Positions 17,527 through 25,893 of a DNA stretch of 64,000 nucleotides are shown here, in pieces. Below the pieces are notes generated by a model. That model searched no databases. It had not been told where the DNA came from and was given only the letters and a program-made list of their open reading frames with translations. The position numbers and the translations under genes are program-made. This DNA is from Luxibacter massiliensis (lineage in GTDB: Bacteria; Bacillota; Clostridia; Lachnospirales; Lachnospiraceae): contig NZ_UWOE01000001.1 of NCBI RefSeq assembly GCF_900604355.1, forward strand, positions 1,302,001 through 1,366,000. Reading direction: 5' to 3'. Position 1 is the stretch's first letter, and the number at the start of each line of letters is the position of its first letter.

Positions 17527-18576
17527 ATGTATGATATAGAGTTCTACAAAAATAAGAAAGTCTTAGTGACAGGGCATACTGGATTCAAAGGCGCTTGGCT
17601 GTGCAAAATGCTGTTGAATGCAGGGGCGGACGTTACGGGGTATGCCTTGGAACCTCCGACAGATCCAAGTTTATTTGAGCTTTGCAAGCTGGACAAGCTT
17701 ATGCACTCTGTTATAGGAGATATTCGGGACTTAGACACGCTAAAAATGGTTTTCAAACAGGTGCAGCCAGATATAGTGATTCATCTGGCAGCGCAGCCTA
17801 TTGTAAGAGATTCATATAAAAATCCAGTTTACACATATGAAACGAATGTAATGGGTACAGTAAATATATGTGAATGTGTCAGGCTGAATCCCTGTGTGAG
17901 ATCATTTTTGAATGTTACAACTGATAAAGTATATCATAATTATGAATGGGAGTGGGGATACAGGGAAACTGACCCGCTGGATGGGTATGACCCGTATTCC
18001 AACAGCAAGTCCTGTTCAGAGCTAGTGACCCATAGTTATAAAAATTCATTTTTTGATGATATGGAGGTGGCTGTGTCAACAGCCAGGGCAGGGAATGTGA
18101 TTGGCGGCGGTGATTTTGCAAACGACAGAATTATTCCCGACTGTGTAAGGGCGGCTATGAAAAAAGAGCCAATTATCGTGAGAAATCCGTACTCTACGAG
18201 GCCTTACCAGCATGTGCTGGAACCTTTAGCTGCCTACTTAATGATTGCGCAAAAACAGTTCCAGGACAGTAAATTTTCGGGATTTTACAACGTCGGCCCG
18301 GATGACTGCGGCTGTGTCACCACAGGGGAGTTGGTGGATATGTTCTGCACTGCCTGGGGGGATGGACTGGCCTGGGAAAGCCGTTCTGACGGCGGTCCCC
18401 ATGAAGCTGGGTTCTTGAAGCTGGACTGCTCAAAAATCAAGAGGCACTTAGGGTGGAGGCCAGCCTGGGATGTAAGGCAGGCAGTTGGATATACAGTGGA
18501 TTGGTTTAAAGTTTATATGGAACGGCAAGACATTCCTGCCTGTACTGATAGACAGATATCGGCTTTTTTAAATTAA
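17527..18576 (+). CDS. rfbG: CDP-glucose 4,6-dehydratase; carries one arm of the inverted repeat
   Basis: A 349-residue short-chain dehydrogenase that converts CDP-glucose to CDP-4-keto-6-deoxy-D-glucose with bound NAD. The Rossmann motif is TGHTGFKGAWL (residues about 16-26), TTDKVYHNYEW carries the catalytic Thr-Asp, YSNSK is the Tyr-x3-Lys pair, and RPYQHVLEPLAAYL is the conserved C-terminal-half motif. From base 18221 (codon 232) to 18485 the gene is nearly identical to an inverted partial copy at 49365-49629; the last 91 bp differ clearly. The gene appears intact here. neuD starts 24 bp downstream. The switch from near identity to divergence inside one gene suggests recombination. Confidence 0.96.
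   Translation: MYDIEFYKNKKVLVTGHTGFKGAWLCKMLLNAGADVTGYALEPPTDPSLFELCKLDKLMHSVIGDIRDLDTLKMVFKQVQPDIVIHLAAQPIVRDSYKNPVYTYETNVMGTVNICECVRLNPCVRSFLNVTTDKVYHNYEWEWGYRETDPLDGYDPYSNSKSCSELVTHSYKNSFFDDMEVAVSTARAGNVIGGGDFANDRIIPDCVRAAMKKEPIIVRNPYSTRPYQHVLEPLAAYLMIAQKQFQDSKFSGFYNVGPDDCGCVTTGELVDMFCTAWGDGLAWESRSDGGPHEAGFLKLDCSKIKRHLGWRPAWDVRQAVGYTVDWFKVYMERQDIPACTDRQISAFLN
18221..18485 (+). repeat. Inverted repeat arm 1 (inside rfbG)
   Basis: This 265 bp block matches the reverse complement of 49365-49629. Aligned by hand without gaps, coordinates sum to 67850 and there are 5 mismatches (at 18224, 18261, 18442, 18462 and 18471). To the left, identity stops abruptly at 18221. To the right, similarity falls to roughly two thirds over the remaining 91 bp to the stop codon. 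The left edge lies right after a near-palindrome at 18207-18220 (CCAGCATGTGCTGG). Confidence 0.95.
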
Positions 18577-18600
18577 ACTAGAACTGAGGCTTAGGACAAA

Positions 18601-19245
18601 ATGAAACAGCAGGTTATTTTAATTGGTGCCGGAGGGCATTGCAAAATTATTATTGAAAGTTTGGATACAGATAGATTTGAAATTATAGGGATTATAGATA
18701 GTTTCACCCCAAAAGGAACTTTTATTTGTGATATCCCTGTCATAGGAACGGACGATGATGCAGAAAAAATTTTTAAACAAGGTGTACATCTTGCAATTGT
18801 AACCATTGTGGGAAATTTAAAGTTAAGAAGAAGTTTATTAGATAAATATCGTAAAATAGGTTTTCATTTTCCTTCTGTTATTCATAAAACTTGCCATATT
18901 TCTTCTAGTGCCATCTTAGGTAATGGCATTACTGTTTTGGCGAATGCCTGTATCAATGCAGAAGCCAAGTTAGATGATTTTGTTACAATCAATACGGGTG
19001 CCATTATAGAACATGAGGTCTATGTGGAGGAGAATAGCCATATAGCACCAGGAGCAGTTATTCTTGGCGGCAGTAGGATTGGAAAAGAAAGTATGGTAGG
19101 GGCAGGAAGCACGGTACTCCAACAGGTGGTTATAGGTAATTATTGTATGATAGGAGCCGGCAGTGTTGTTTTGAAAAATATCGGCTGTGGCGTGACTGCA
19201 TATGGTAATCCGGCAAAAGAAAAGATAGAAAGCAGAGTTATTTGA
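18601..19245 (+). CDS. neuD: NeuD/PglD-type sugar O/N-acetyltransferase (cassette A)
   Basis: A 214-residue acetyltransferase of the left-handed beta-helix family. The N-terminal Rossmann-like domain starts QQVILIGAGGHCKIII, and the C-terminal half is built of hexapeptide repeats (ILGNGITVLANACINAEA, VTINTGAIIEHEV with the catalytic-type His, and IAPGAVILGGSRIGKESM). Relatives acetylate amino groups of UDP-4-amino-6-deoxy sugars (PglD) or sialic acids (NeuD). It is the first gene of cassette A, 24 bp after rfbG. Its stop is 2 bp before the ATG of neuC. Cassette B has its own version at 41391. Confidence 0.88.
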   Translation: MKQQVILIGAGGHCKIIIESLDTDRFEIIGIIDSFTPKGTFICDIPVIGTDDDAEKIFKQGVHLAIVTIVGNLKLRRSLLDKYRKIGFHFPSVIHKTCHISSSAILGNGITVLANACINAEAKLDDFVTINTGAIIEHEVYVEENSHIAPGAVILGGSRIGKESMVGAGSTVLQQVVIGNYCMIGAGSVVLKNIGCGVTAYGNPAKEKIESRVI

Positions 19246-19247
19246 CA

Positions 19248-20426
19248 ATGAAAAAAAGAATATGTGTAGTGACAGGGACAAGGGCAGAATACCACTTACT
19301 ATATCCGTTACTTAAGGCCATTGATAATGACAATGAGTTGAAACTTTTACTAGCAGTAACAGGTGCACACCTCAGCGAAAAATATGGACTTACTTATTTG
19401 GATATAGAAAAAGATGGATTCTTGATTAGCCAGAAAGTCCCTATTCTGCAGGATAAAGACGGGGCGGATGAGATTAATATCGCTATGTCAAAAGCAATTA
19501 CAGGATTCAGTAGCTATTATAAAAAAAGCCACCCGGATATGGTTATATTGCTAGGGGATCGTTATGAACTACTTTCTGCTGCTATTGCAGCTATGAACTA
19601 CAGAATACCAATCTCTCATCTCCATGGAGGTGAAACTACGGAAGGCGCGATTGATGAATGTATCCGCCATGCTATATCGAAAATGAGCTATCTACATTTT
19701 ACAAGCTGTGAATCTTATAGAAAACGAGTCATACAGTTAGGTGAAAGTCCAGACAGAGTTTTTAATGTGGGGGCCATAGGATTAGAAAATATTAAAAATC
19801 AGAAACGCATTACACTGAAAGAATTGGAAGAAAGCTTAAATTTTAAATTGGGGGAAAAGTTTGCTGTTGTAACCTTTCATCCAGTCACTCTGGAGGCAAA
19901 TTCGGCACAGGGTGAGTTCCAGCAGTTATTAGATGCATTACAGCGATTTCCAGATTTGAGGATTGTATTTACAAAAGCAAATGCTGACAGCGGGGGACTG
20001 AATATAAACCGCATGATCGACACATACGTCTCTGAACACACAGTACAATCTACTGCAGTATATAGTTTGGGAATGATTAGGTATTTAACTGCTCTTGAAT
20101 ATGCTTCTATTGTTATTGGCAATTCATCAAGCGGTATTATAGAAACCCCGTCATTTGGCGTCCCCACAGTAAATATAGGGGATAGGCAAAGGGGGCGGAT
20201 ACAAGCAAAAAATATACTGAATTGTACACCGCATACAGAAGAGATTTACTATACAATCCAAAAAGCACTGACTAGTGAATTTCAAAAATATTCCAAAGAC
20301 ACAGTAAATCCTTACGGGGACGGTAACGTTTCCCCTAAGATAATTGGCGTTATAAAGCAATTTTTGAAAAATGACAATATTGACTTGAAAAAGTCATTTT
20401 ATAATATTGAATTTAATCAAAATTAA
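19248..20426 (+). CDS. neuC: UDP-N-acetylhexosamine 2-epimerase, hydrolysing (NeuC/LegG-like)
   Basis: A 392-residue GT-B-like enzyme that hydrolyses and epimerises a UDP-HexNAc to free ManNAc or its 2,4-diamino-6-deoxy analogue for nonulosonic acid synthesis. Motifs: CVVTGTRAEYHLLYPLL, VILLGDRYELLSAAI, HLHGGETTEGAIDE, FTSCESYRKRVIQLGE, VTFHPVTLE and GNSSSGIIETPSFGVPTVNIGDRQRGR. The preceding stop is at 19243-19245; the in-frame TTG at 19242 is a weaker start than the ATG at 19248. Cassette B has no equivalent gene, so this activity would be tied to the cassette A state. Confidence 0.92.
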   Translation: MKKRICVVTGTRAEYHLLYPLLKAIDNDNELKLLLAVTGAHLSEKYGLTYLDIEKDGFLISQKVPILQDKDGADEINIAMSKAITGFSSYYKKSHPDMVILLGDRYELLSAAIAAMNYRIPISHLHGGETTEGAIDECIRHAISKMSYLHFTSCESYRKRVIQLGESPDRVFNVGAIGLENIKNQKRITLKELEESLNFKLGEKFAVVTFHPVTLEANSAQGEFQQLLDALQRFPDLRIVFTKANADSGGLNINRMIDTYVSEHTVQSTAVYSLGMIRYLTALEYASIVIGNSSSGIIETPSFGVPTVNIGDRQRGRIQAKNILNCTPHTEEIYYTIQKALTSEFQKYSKDTVNPYGDGNVSPKIIGVIKQFLKNDNIDLKKSFYNIEFNQN

Positions 20427-20442
20427 ATGGAGGAGCTATAAA

Positions 20443-21855
20443 ATGAAAGAGCTGCCAAAAGAATTTCGAAAAAAAAGGAAAATAGTCTGTGTCCAGGGTA
20501 TGGGATTTGTTGGATCCGCTATGGCATTGGCCATTGCAAATGCAAAAGACTCTGAAGGATCCCCCCTATATAATGTCATTGGTGTTGATGTGCCAAATGA
20601 GGCTGGATATAAAAAAGCAGCCTCTATTAATGATGGCATATTCCCATTTGAAAATAACGATAAAAAGCTGGAGACGGCTCAAAAAGAAGCTTACAAAAAC
20701 GGAAATCTTTGGGCTACAACGGATCCGGAATTTTTTTCTTTCGCGGATGTCATAGTTGTAGATATTAATTTGGATGTAAAGTATACAGCAGACAAGGAGC
20801 CGATTTTGGACTTAGTACTTTTCAAGAAAGCAATAGGTACTCTTGGAAGCTATATGAAAGCAGGGACACTTTTAATTATTGAAACTACTGTTCCTCCTGG
20901 CACCTGTGAAAGGGTTGTATATCCTATCATAAAGGAAGAGTTTAAAAAACGTGATATTCCAGAAACTGAAATTTTTATTGCTCATTCTTATGAAAGAGTG
21001 ATGCCGGGAGAAAATTATTTTGATTCTATTGTAAATTTCTGGAGGGTATATTCCGGTATTGATGAAGCGTCTGCAGATAGATGCAAATCATTTTTGGAAA
21101 CAGTCATCAGCACTGAAAATTATCCCCTGACCAGGCTTGGTAAAACAACAGCTACTGAGATAGCTAAAGTACTGGAAAATTCTTATAGGGCTGCTAACAT
21201 TGCTTTTATCGAAGAGTGGGGGCGTTTTGCAGAGGCTGTAGGGGTAGATTTATTTGAAGTTATCGATGCTATTAGGATGCGGCCCACACATTCAAATATG
21301 CGCCAGCCTGGATTTGGCGTTGGTGGATATTGTTTAACGAAAGATCCTTACTTTGCACCTTTAGCTGCAAAAGAAATTTTCGGTTTAAAAAATATGGATT
21401 TTCCTTTTAGTACTAAAGCTGTACAGACCAACAATGCTATGCCCCTTGTAAGTCTTAATAAAATTGAAAAATTACTGGGTGGGAATTTAAAAGGTAAACG
21501 ATTGTTAATATTGGGGGTAAGCTACAGGCAGGATGTCGGGGATACGCGCTACTCTCCCACAGAAATATTTGTAAAAGAAGCAAAGAAACGGGGGACAAAA
21601 ATCGTCTGCCAGGATCCTCTGGTTGAATATTGGGCAGAGATGGACATGAAAGTGGTTCAGGACATACCCGAGTTTACAGACTATGATGCTCTTGTTTTTA
21701 CAGTGCAGCATAGACAATATATGTCTATTGATTTTAAGAACTGTGTTTTAGGACAGGACGTATTAATATTTGACGCTAATTGTGTTTTAACCCAGGAACA
21801 GCGGAAGGACATAACAAATCTAGATAATATAGTTTTTGCCAGTATCGGCAGATAG
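20443..21855 (+). CDS. Nucleotide-sugar dehydrogenase (UDP-glucose/GDP-mannose dehydrogenase family)
   Basis: A 470-residue NAD-dependent enzyme that oxidises the C6 alcohol of a nucleotide sugar to an acid. It has the Rossmann start VQGMGFVGSAMALAIANA, the substrate-domain region LIIETTVPPGTCE, HSYERVMPGE, the central helix KVLENSYRAANIAFIEEWG, and the catalytic-cysteine loop GVGGYCLTKDP near residue 300. The C-terminal domain has LILGVSYRQDVGDTRYSP. GGAGG at 20429-20433 fits the ATG at 20443; upstream in-frame starts lack a site. The loop resembles N-acetylhexosamine dehydrogenases more than UDP-glucose dehydrogenase, but substrate is uncertain. It has no counterpart in cassette B. Confidence 0.88.
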   Translation: MKELPKEFRKKRKIVCVQGMGFVGSAMALAIANAKDSEGSPLYNVIGVDVPNEAGYKKAASINDGIFPFENNDKKLETAQKEAYKNGNLWATTDPEFFSFADVIVVDINLDVKYTADKEPILDLVLFKKAIGTLGSYMKAGTLLIIETTVPPGTCERVVYPIIKEEFKKRDIPETEIFIAHSYERVMPGENYFDSIVNFWRVYSGIDEASADRCKSFLETVISTENYPLTRLGKTTATEIAKVLENSYRAANIAFIEEWGRFAEAVGVDLFEVIDAIRMRPTHSNMRQPGFGVGGYCLTKDPYFAPLAAKEIFGLKNMDFPFSTKAVQTNNAMPLVSLNKIEKLLGGNLKGKRLLILGVSYRQDVGDTRYSPTEIFVKEAKKRGTKIVCQDPLVEYWAEMDMKVVQDIPEFTDYDALVFTVQHRQYMSIDFKNCVLGQDVLIFDANCVLTQEQRKDITNLDNIVFASIGR

Positions 21856-21869
21856 CAGGAGGAATATAA

Positions 21870-22859
21870 ATGAAAGTACTTATTACCGGAGGAGCCGGGT
21901 TTATAGGGTATCACCTTACCAGAGAACTTCTGGATAACGGGTATCAGATTGTGCTGGTGGATAATTTTTCCCGAGGAGTACAAGATAACTTTTTAAAAGA
22001 ATTGGAGGAAAATCCCTTAATAACTTTTATTTCTGCAGATCTTATGCAGGAAAAAGATGTTATGGATCTAGATAAAGATTTTGATTATATATATCATTTG
22101 GCCGCTATTATCGGTGTACAAAATGTATTAAACCATCCTTATGATGTTTTGGAAAAAAATGTACAGCTACTTTTTCATATGATTCACTTTGCAAAACAGC
22201 AAAACCATCTTAAGCGCTTTATATTTGCATCTACAAGTGAAATTTATGCAGGCACCTTACAGTATTATAATATGGAAATTCCTACTCCTGAATCAACGCC
22301 ATTGACAATTACTCCTCTTGAGCATCCTCGTACATCTTATATGCTCTCTAAGATTTATGGAGAAGCAGTTCTGCAGCAAAGCGGCCTTCCATTCACAATA
22401 ATACGCCCACACAATTTTTATGGGCCAAGAATGGGAATGTCCCATGTGATACCAGAATTGTTGAAAAAGGCATATTTTTCTAAAGAGGACCAAAAGTTGG
22501 AAGTTTTTTCTGTAGAGCATAAGCGTACCTTCTGTTATATCAGTGATGCGGTTACTATGATTAGAATGTTAGCCGAATCAGAAAAAGGTGCAGGCAAAGC
22601 CTATAATATCGGAAATGAATTTCCAGAAGTGTCTATAATGGAAGTCGCTGAAACTGTCTTAAAAGTGACAGGGAAAAATATAGAAATTGATTCTAGGCCA
22701 GCAACTCCTGGATCTCCTTCCAGGAGATGCCCCAGTATGAAAAAAACCGCTGAATGTATTGGCTATAAAGGAAAAGTATCATTAGCTGAAGGGATTGAAA
22801 AGACATTTGACTGGTATAAGACTTATATTTTTGATGGTAAAGAGGTGAGCGCAAAATGA
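21870..22859 (+). CDS. NAD-dependent epimerase/dehydratase (extended SDR), cassette A
   Basis: A 329-residue extended SDR acting on a nucleotide sugar. N-terminal TGGAGFIGYHLTRELLDNGY binds NAD, FASTSEIYAG supplies the catalytic Ser/Thr, and YMLSK is the Tyr-x3-Lys pair. RPHNFYGPRMGMSHVIPE and the KRTFCYISDAV segment bind substrate. It follows the dehydrogenase by 14 bp and overlaps the aminotransferase by 4 bp, so the product may be a keto or uronic-acid sugar passed to that aminotransferase. Epimerase, decarboxylase or dehydratase activity cannot be told apart by eye. Confidence 0.87.
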   Translation: MKVLITGGAGFIGYHLTRELLDNGYQIVLVDNFSRGVQDNFLKELEENPLITFISADLMQEKDVMDLDKDFDYIYHLAAIIGVQNVLNHPYDVLEKNVQLLFHMIHFAKQQNHLKRFIFASTSEIYAGTLQYYNMEIPTPESTPLTITPLEHPRTSYMLSKIYGEAVLQQSGLPFTIIRPHNFYGPRMGMSHVIPELLKKAYFSKEDQKLEVFSVEHKRTFCYISDAVTMIRMLAESEKGAGKAYNIGNEFPEVSIMEVAETVLKVTGKNIEIDSRPATPGSPSRRCPSMKKTAECIGYKGKVSLAEGIEKTFDWYKTYIFDGKEVSAK

Positions 22860-24007
22860 TACCATTGGCAGTTCCTAATCTGACGGGTAATGAGAGAAAA
22901 TATTTAAATAAATGTATTGACACCACTTTTGTTTCATCTGTAGGTGAGTTTGTAAATCTTATTGAAGAAATGGCAGCTGATAAAAGTGGAGCAAGGTATG
23001 CAGTAGCTACTTCGTCAGGTACAACGGGACTCCATCTTGCCTTGACAGGATGCGGTGTGAAGCATGATGAGTTAGTCATTATGCCATCATTTACTTTCAT
23101 TGCCACTGCAAATGCCATTGCCCACTGCGGAGGAATCCCTTGGCTTATGGATATCGAACCTGATTCGTGGACATTAGATGTCAGCCAGCTATCTGATGAA
23201 CTTCAGACAAAGACAATATGGAGAGGCGGCACGCTCATCCACAGAGAATCCGGAAAACGTGTAGCAGCAATTATGCCCGTGTATACACTCGGAAACATTC
23301 CCAATATGGATGAAATAAGACGCCTAGCTAAACAGTACCATTTACCTGTGGTGGCTGATGCCGCTGCTGCTTTAGGAGCTGTATATAAAGGGAAGGAAAT
23401 TGGTGATTTAGCTGATGTGACAGTATTTTCTTTTAACGGAAATAAAACAGTTACAGCAGGGGGCGGCGGCATGATCGTTGGAAATAATGAGCAGCTTATG
23501 AAACGTCTTAAGCACTTATCAACCACTGCCCGTGTCACGGCCGAATACGACCATGATATGGTCGGTTATAATTACCGTATGACAAACATTCAGGCTGCTG
23601 TAGGATGTGCACAATTAGAGCGCTTGGATGAATTTGTGGATAGAAAAAAAGAAATCAGAAGATTTTATAACAAAAAATTTGAAAAGTTAAAGGGTATTTC
23701 TCCTTTTCCAACTCCAATAAACCAGGAAAGTGCGTGCTGGTTTTCGGGTGTTATAATGAATAATGGCAATTTAGAGAAAACCAGAGCTATATGCCAATAT
23801 TTACGGCAACAAAATATTGAAGCGAGGAGCTTTTGGAAGCCAGTTCATTTACAGATACCATATAAGCATGCGTTTAAGGCAGAAAGTTTATCTGTTTCTG
23901 ATGTAATCTGGAATAAAATATTAACTTTGCCATGTTCTACAAATATCACAGATGAAGAGCTCGATTATGTACAGAAATCATTAATTCAGGCAATAGACTT
24001 GGTTTAA
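22856..24007 (+). CDS. DegT/DnrJ/EryC1 sugar aminotransferase (LegC-like), cassette A
   Basis: A 383-residue PLP-dependent aminotransferase that installs an amino group on a keto nucleotide sugar. Features: MIPLAVPNLTGNERKYL at the N-terminus, SSGTTGLHLAL for phosphate binding, VVADAAAALGAVYKGKEIG (Asp for the pyridine N), FSFNGNKTVTAGGGG with the Schiff-base lysine near residue 201, and YNYRMTNIQAAVG. The SFNGNK-x4-GGGG form is typical of LegC/PglE-type enzymes that make 4-amino-6-deoxy-HexNAc sugars. It precedes neuB, as in legionaminic-acid loci. It is homologous to the gene at 45723 but clearly diverged. Confidence 0.9.
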   Translation: MIPLAVPNLTGNERKYLNKCIDTTFVSSVGEFVNLIEEMAADKSGARYAVATSSGTTGLHLALTGCGVKHDELVIMPSFTFIATANAIAHCGGIPWLMDIEPDSWTLDVSQLSDELQTKTIWRGGTLIHRESGKRVAAIMPVYTLGNIPNMDEIRRLAKQYHLPVVADAAAALGAVYKGKEIGDLADVTVFSFNGNKTVTAGGGGMIVGNNEQLMKRLKHLSTTARVTAEYDHDMVGYNYRMTNIQAAVGCAQLERLDEFVDRKKEIRRFYNKKFEKLKGISPFPTPINQESACWFSGVIMNNGNLEKTRAICQYLRQQNIEARSFWKPVHLQIPYKHAFKAESLSVSDVIWNKILTLPCSTNITDEELDYVQKSLIQAIDLV

Positions 24008-24031
24008 TAATGTAGTATGAAAGGTTTAAAT

Positions 24032-25042
24032 ATGGGAGTATTTATTATTGCAGAAGCTGGCGTAAACCATAATGGTGACATCTGTTTAGCAGAAAAACTT
24101 ATAGAGGAAGTTGCTAAAACAGGCTGTGATGCCATAAAATTTCAAACTTTCCGAACAGAGCATCTAGTAACTATAACAGCGGGTAAAGCTGGTTATCAGA
24201 AAGCAAGTACGGGAGCAGCAGAAACCCAGTTTAATATGTTGAAGAGACTGGAGTTGGCGGATGGTGATTTTTCGTATTTAAAAGCTGTATGTGAAAAAAA
24301 TAATATAGAGTTTCTTTCTACTCCTTTTGATGAGGGTTCTGTAGATTTACTTGAGAGGTTAGCAGTTAAAAGGTACAAACTTTCTTCTGGAGATCTAACA
24401 AACAAACGGCTCCTTCAGTATGTGGCCAGGACGGGGAAGCCTCTTATTATCTCCACTGGCATGTCCAATGAACTAGAAATTACTGATGCAATTACATGGG
24501 TTAAGGAGTCTGGAAATGACGACATTACCCTTATGCATTGTACATCAAACTATCCAGCCAGATATGAAGATATTAATATGAAGGCAATGCAGAATATGAG
24601 TCAGCTCTATCATCTGCCTGTAGGATATTCTGATCATACTCCTGGGATTACGATCCCTATTATGGCTGTTGCTCTCGGAGCCCTAACTATAGAAAAACAT
24701 GTGACAATTTCTAAGGATTTGCCTGGCCCGGATCACAAGGCATCACTGAATATAAAAGAGCTGTCAGAAATGGTTCAAAGTATTAGAAATGTAGAAAAAG
24801 CTTTTGGAAATGGTGAAAAAGTTCCTGTGAAAAATGAGTATGATACACGGATAGCTGCACGTAAAAGCATCGTAATTACGAAAGATTTGCCTGCGGGACA
24901 TATTTTAACTGCTGAAGATTTAGATATTAAAAGGCCCGGTGATGGTATTCCACCTAAATATCTGGATTCCATACCAGGGAGTGTACTTTTAAAAACAGTA
25001 ACCCAGGATACAACACTGCATTTTGAGGATATCAAGGAATGA
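24032..25042 (+). CDS. neuB: Nonulosonic acid synthase (NeuB/LegI-like), cassette A
   Basis: A 336-residue TIM-barrel synthase that condenses a HexNAc-type sugar with phosphoenolpyruvate to a nine-carbon sialic-acid-like sugar. Motifs: FIIAEAGVNHNGDICLAEKLI, DAIKFQTF, ISTGMSNELEI, TLMHCTSNYPA, VGYSDHTPGI and IEKHVTISKDLPGPDHKAS. The C-terminal SAF (antifreeze-like) domain follows (RKSIVITKDLPAGHILTAED, KRPGDGIPP). GAAAGG ahead of 24032 supports this start over the ATG at 24017. Whether the product is sialic, legionaminic or another acid is open. No CMP-nonulosonate synthetase is visible in the window. Confidence 0.92.
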   Translation: MGVFIIAEAGVNHNGDICLAEKLIEEVAKTGCDAIKFQTFRTEHLVTITAGKAGYQKASTGAAETQFNMLKRLELADGDFSYLKAVCEKNNIEFLSTPFDEGSVDLLERLAVKRYKLSSGDLTNKRLLQYVARTGKPLIISTGMSNELEITDAITWVKESGNDDITLMHCTSNYPARYEDINMKAMQNMSQLYHLPVGYSDHTPGITIPIMAVALGALTIEKHVTISKDLPGPDHKASLNIKELSEMVQSIRNVEKAFGNGEKVPVKNEYDTRIAARKSIVITKDLPAGHILTAEDLDIKRPGDGIPPKYLDSIPGSVLLKTVTQDTTLHFEDIKE

Positions 25043-25893
25043 AAAAAATATTATTTACAGGAGGAACAGGATTGGTTGGGAAAAATGTTCTCCCTATATT
25101 GCAGGAATATCATCATGTAATTGCTCCCAACCGGCAGGAACTAGATTTAAAAGATACATTGGCTGTAGAACAATATATCAAACAAGGCAATTTTGATATT
25201 ATTATTCACAGTGCCAATCCCAACCCTGTAAAAAATAGTATTTGTGACTCCCAGAATACTATGCTGGAAGACAGTCTCAGAATGTTTATGAATTTCTACA
25301 GGAATAGAATGTTTTGTGAAAAGTTAATATACATCGGTTCTGGGGCAGAGTGTGATAAGACTCAGGATATATGTGATATTGGAGAAGATAACTTAGGGCG
25401 GATGATTCCGAAAGATATTTATGGTTTTGCAAAATATATTATGAATGAGTTGGCCTTACAGAGTACAAATATTTATAATCTGCGGCTCTTTGCATGCTAT
25501 GGACCTTTTGACCACGAGAGTAAATTTATTACACATTGTATACAAAGCTGCCTCCGTCATGAGGAAATTACAATTAGGCAGAATTGTATATTCGACTATA
25601 TTCACGTTTTTGACTTGGCAAAGGTACTGTTATATGTAATTAGCCATGATATGAAAGAACATGTCTATAACGTAGGAAGCGGGCAGAAAGTTTCTTTATT
25701 AGAAATTGCAGAAGAGGTTCGCTGCCAGATGGGGAGCGACAGGCCTATTGAACTTCTCACTGAGGGGTGGAATAAAGAGTATACCCCGGATATAACCCGA
25801 TTAAAAGAAGAAACAGGACTGCCTGAACAATTTATTCCCTTAAAAAAAGGGATCGCAATGCAGATCGAGCATGAAAGGAAGCAGATAAAGTGA
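25039..25893 (+). CDS. NAD-dependent SDR next to ThDP enzyme, cassette A
   Basis: A 284-residue extended SDR resembling GDP-fucose-synthetase-like reductases. It begins KILFTGGTGLVGKNVLPIL, has IYIGSGAECDK and YGFAK (Tyr-x3-Lys), and NLRLFACYGPFDHESKF before the substrate region. It overlaps neuB by 4 bp and the ThDP enzyme by 4 bp. Cassette B has a homologue (44850-45713) in the same position just before its ThDP enzyme, so the two proteins probably act as a pair. By analogy to YerF, which follows YerE in Yersinia yersiniose synthesis, it may reduce the keto group left by the ThDP enzyme. That link is inferred. Confidence 0.85.
   Translation: MKKILFTGGTGLVGKNVLPILQEYHHVIAPNRQELDLKDTLAVEQYIKQGNFDIIIHSANPNPVKNSICDSQNTMLEDSLRMFMNFYRNRMFCEKLIYIGSGAECDKTQDICDIGEDNLGRMIPKDIYGFAKYIMNELALQSTNIYNLRLFACYGPFDHESKFITHCIQSCLRHEEITIRQNCIFDYIHVFDLAKVLLYVISHDMKEHVYNVGSGQKVSLLEIAEEVRCQMGSDRPIELLTEGWNKEYTPDITRLKEETGLPEQFIPLKKGIAMQIEHERKQIK

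Noticed and set aside
18207..18220. Near-palindrome CCAGCATGTGCTGG just outside repeat arm 1, as a recombination site
   Set aside because: It encodes the conserved YQHVLE motif of RfbG and is absent next to arm 2, so it cannot be a shared site.
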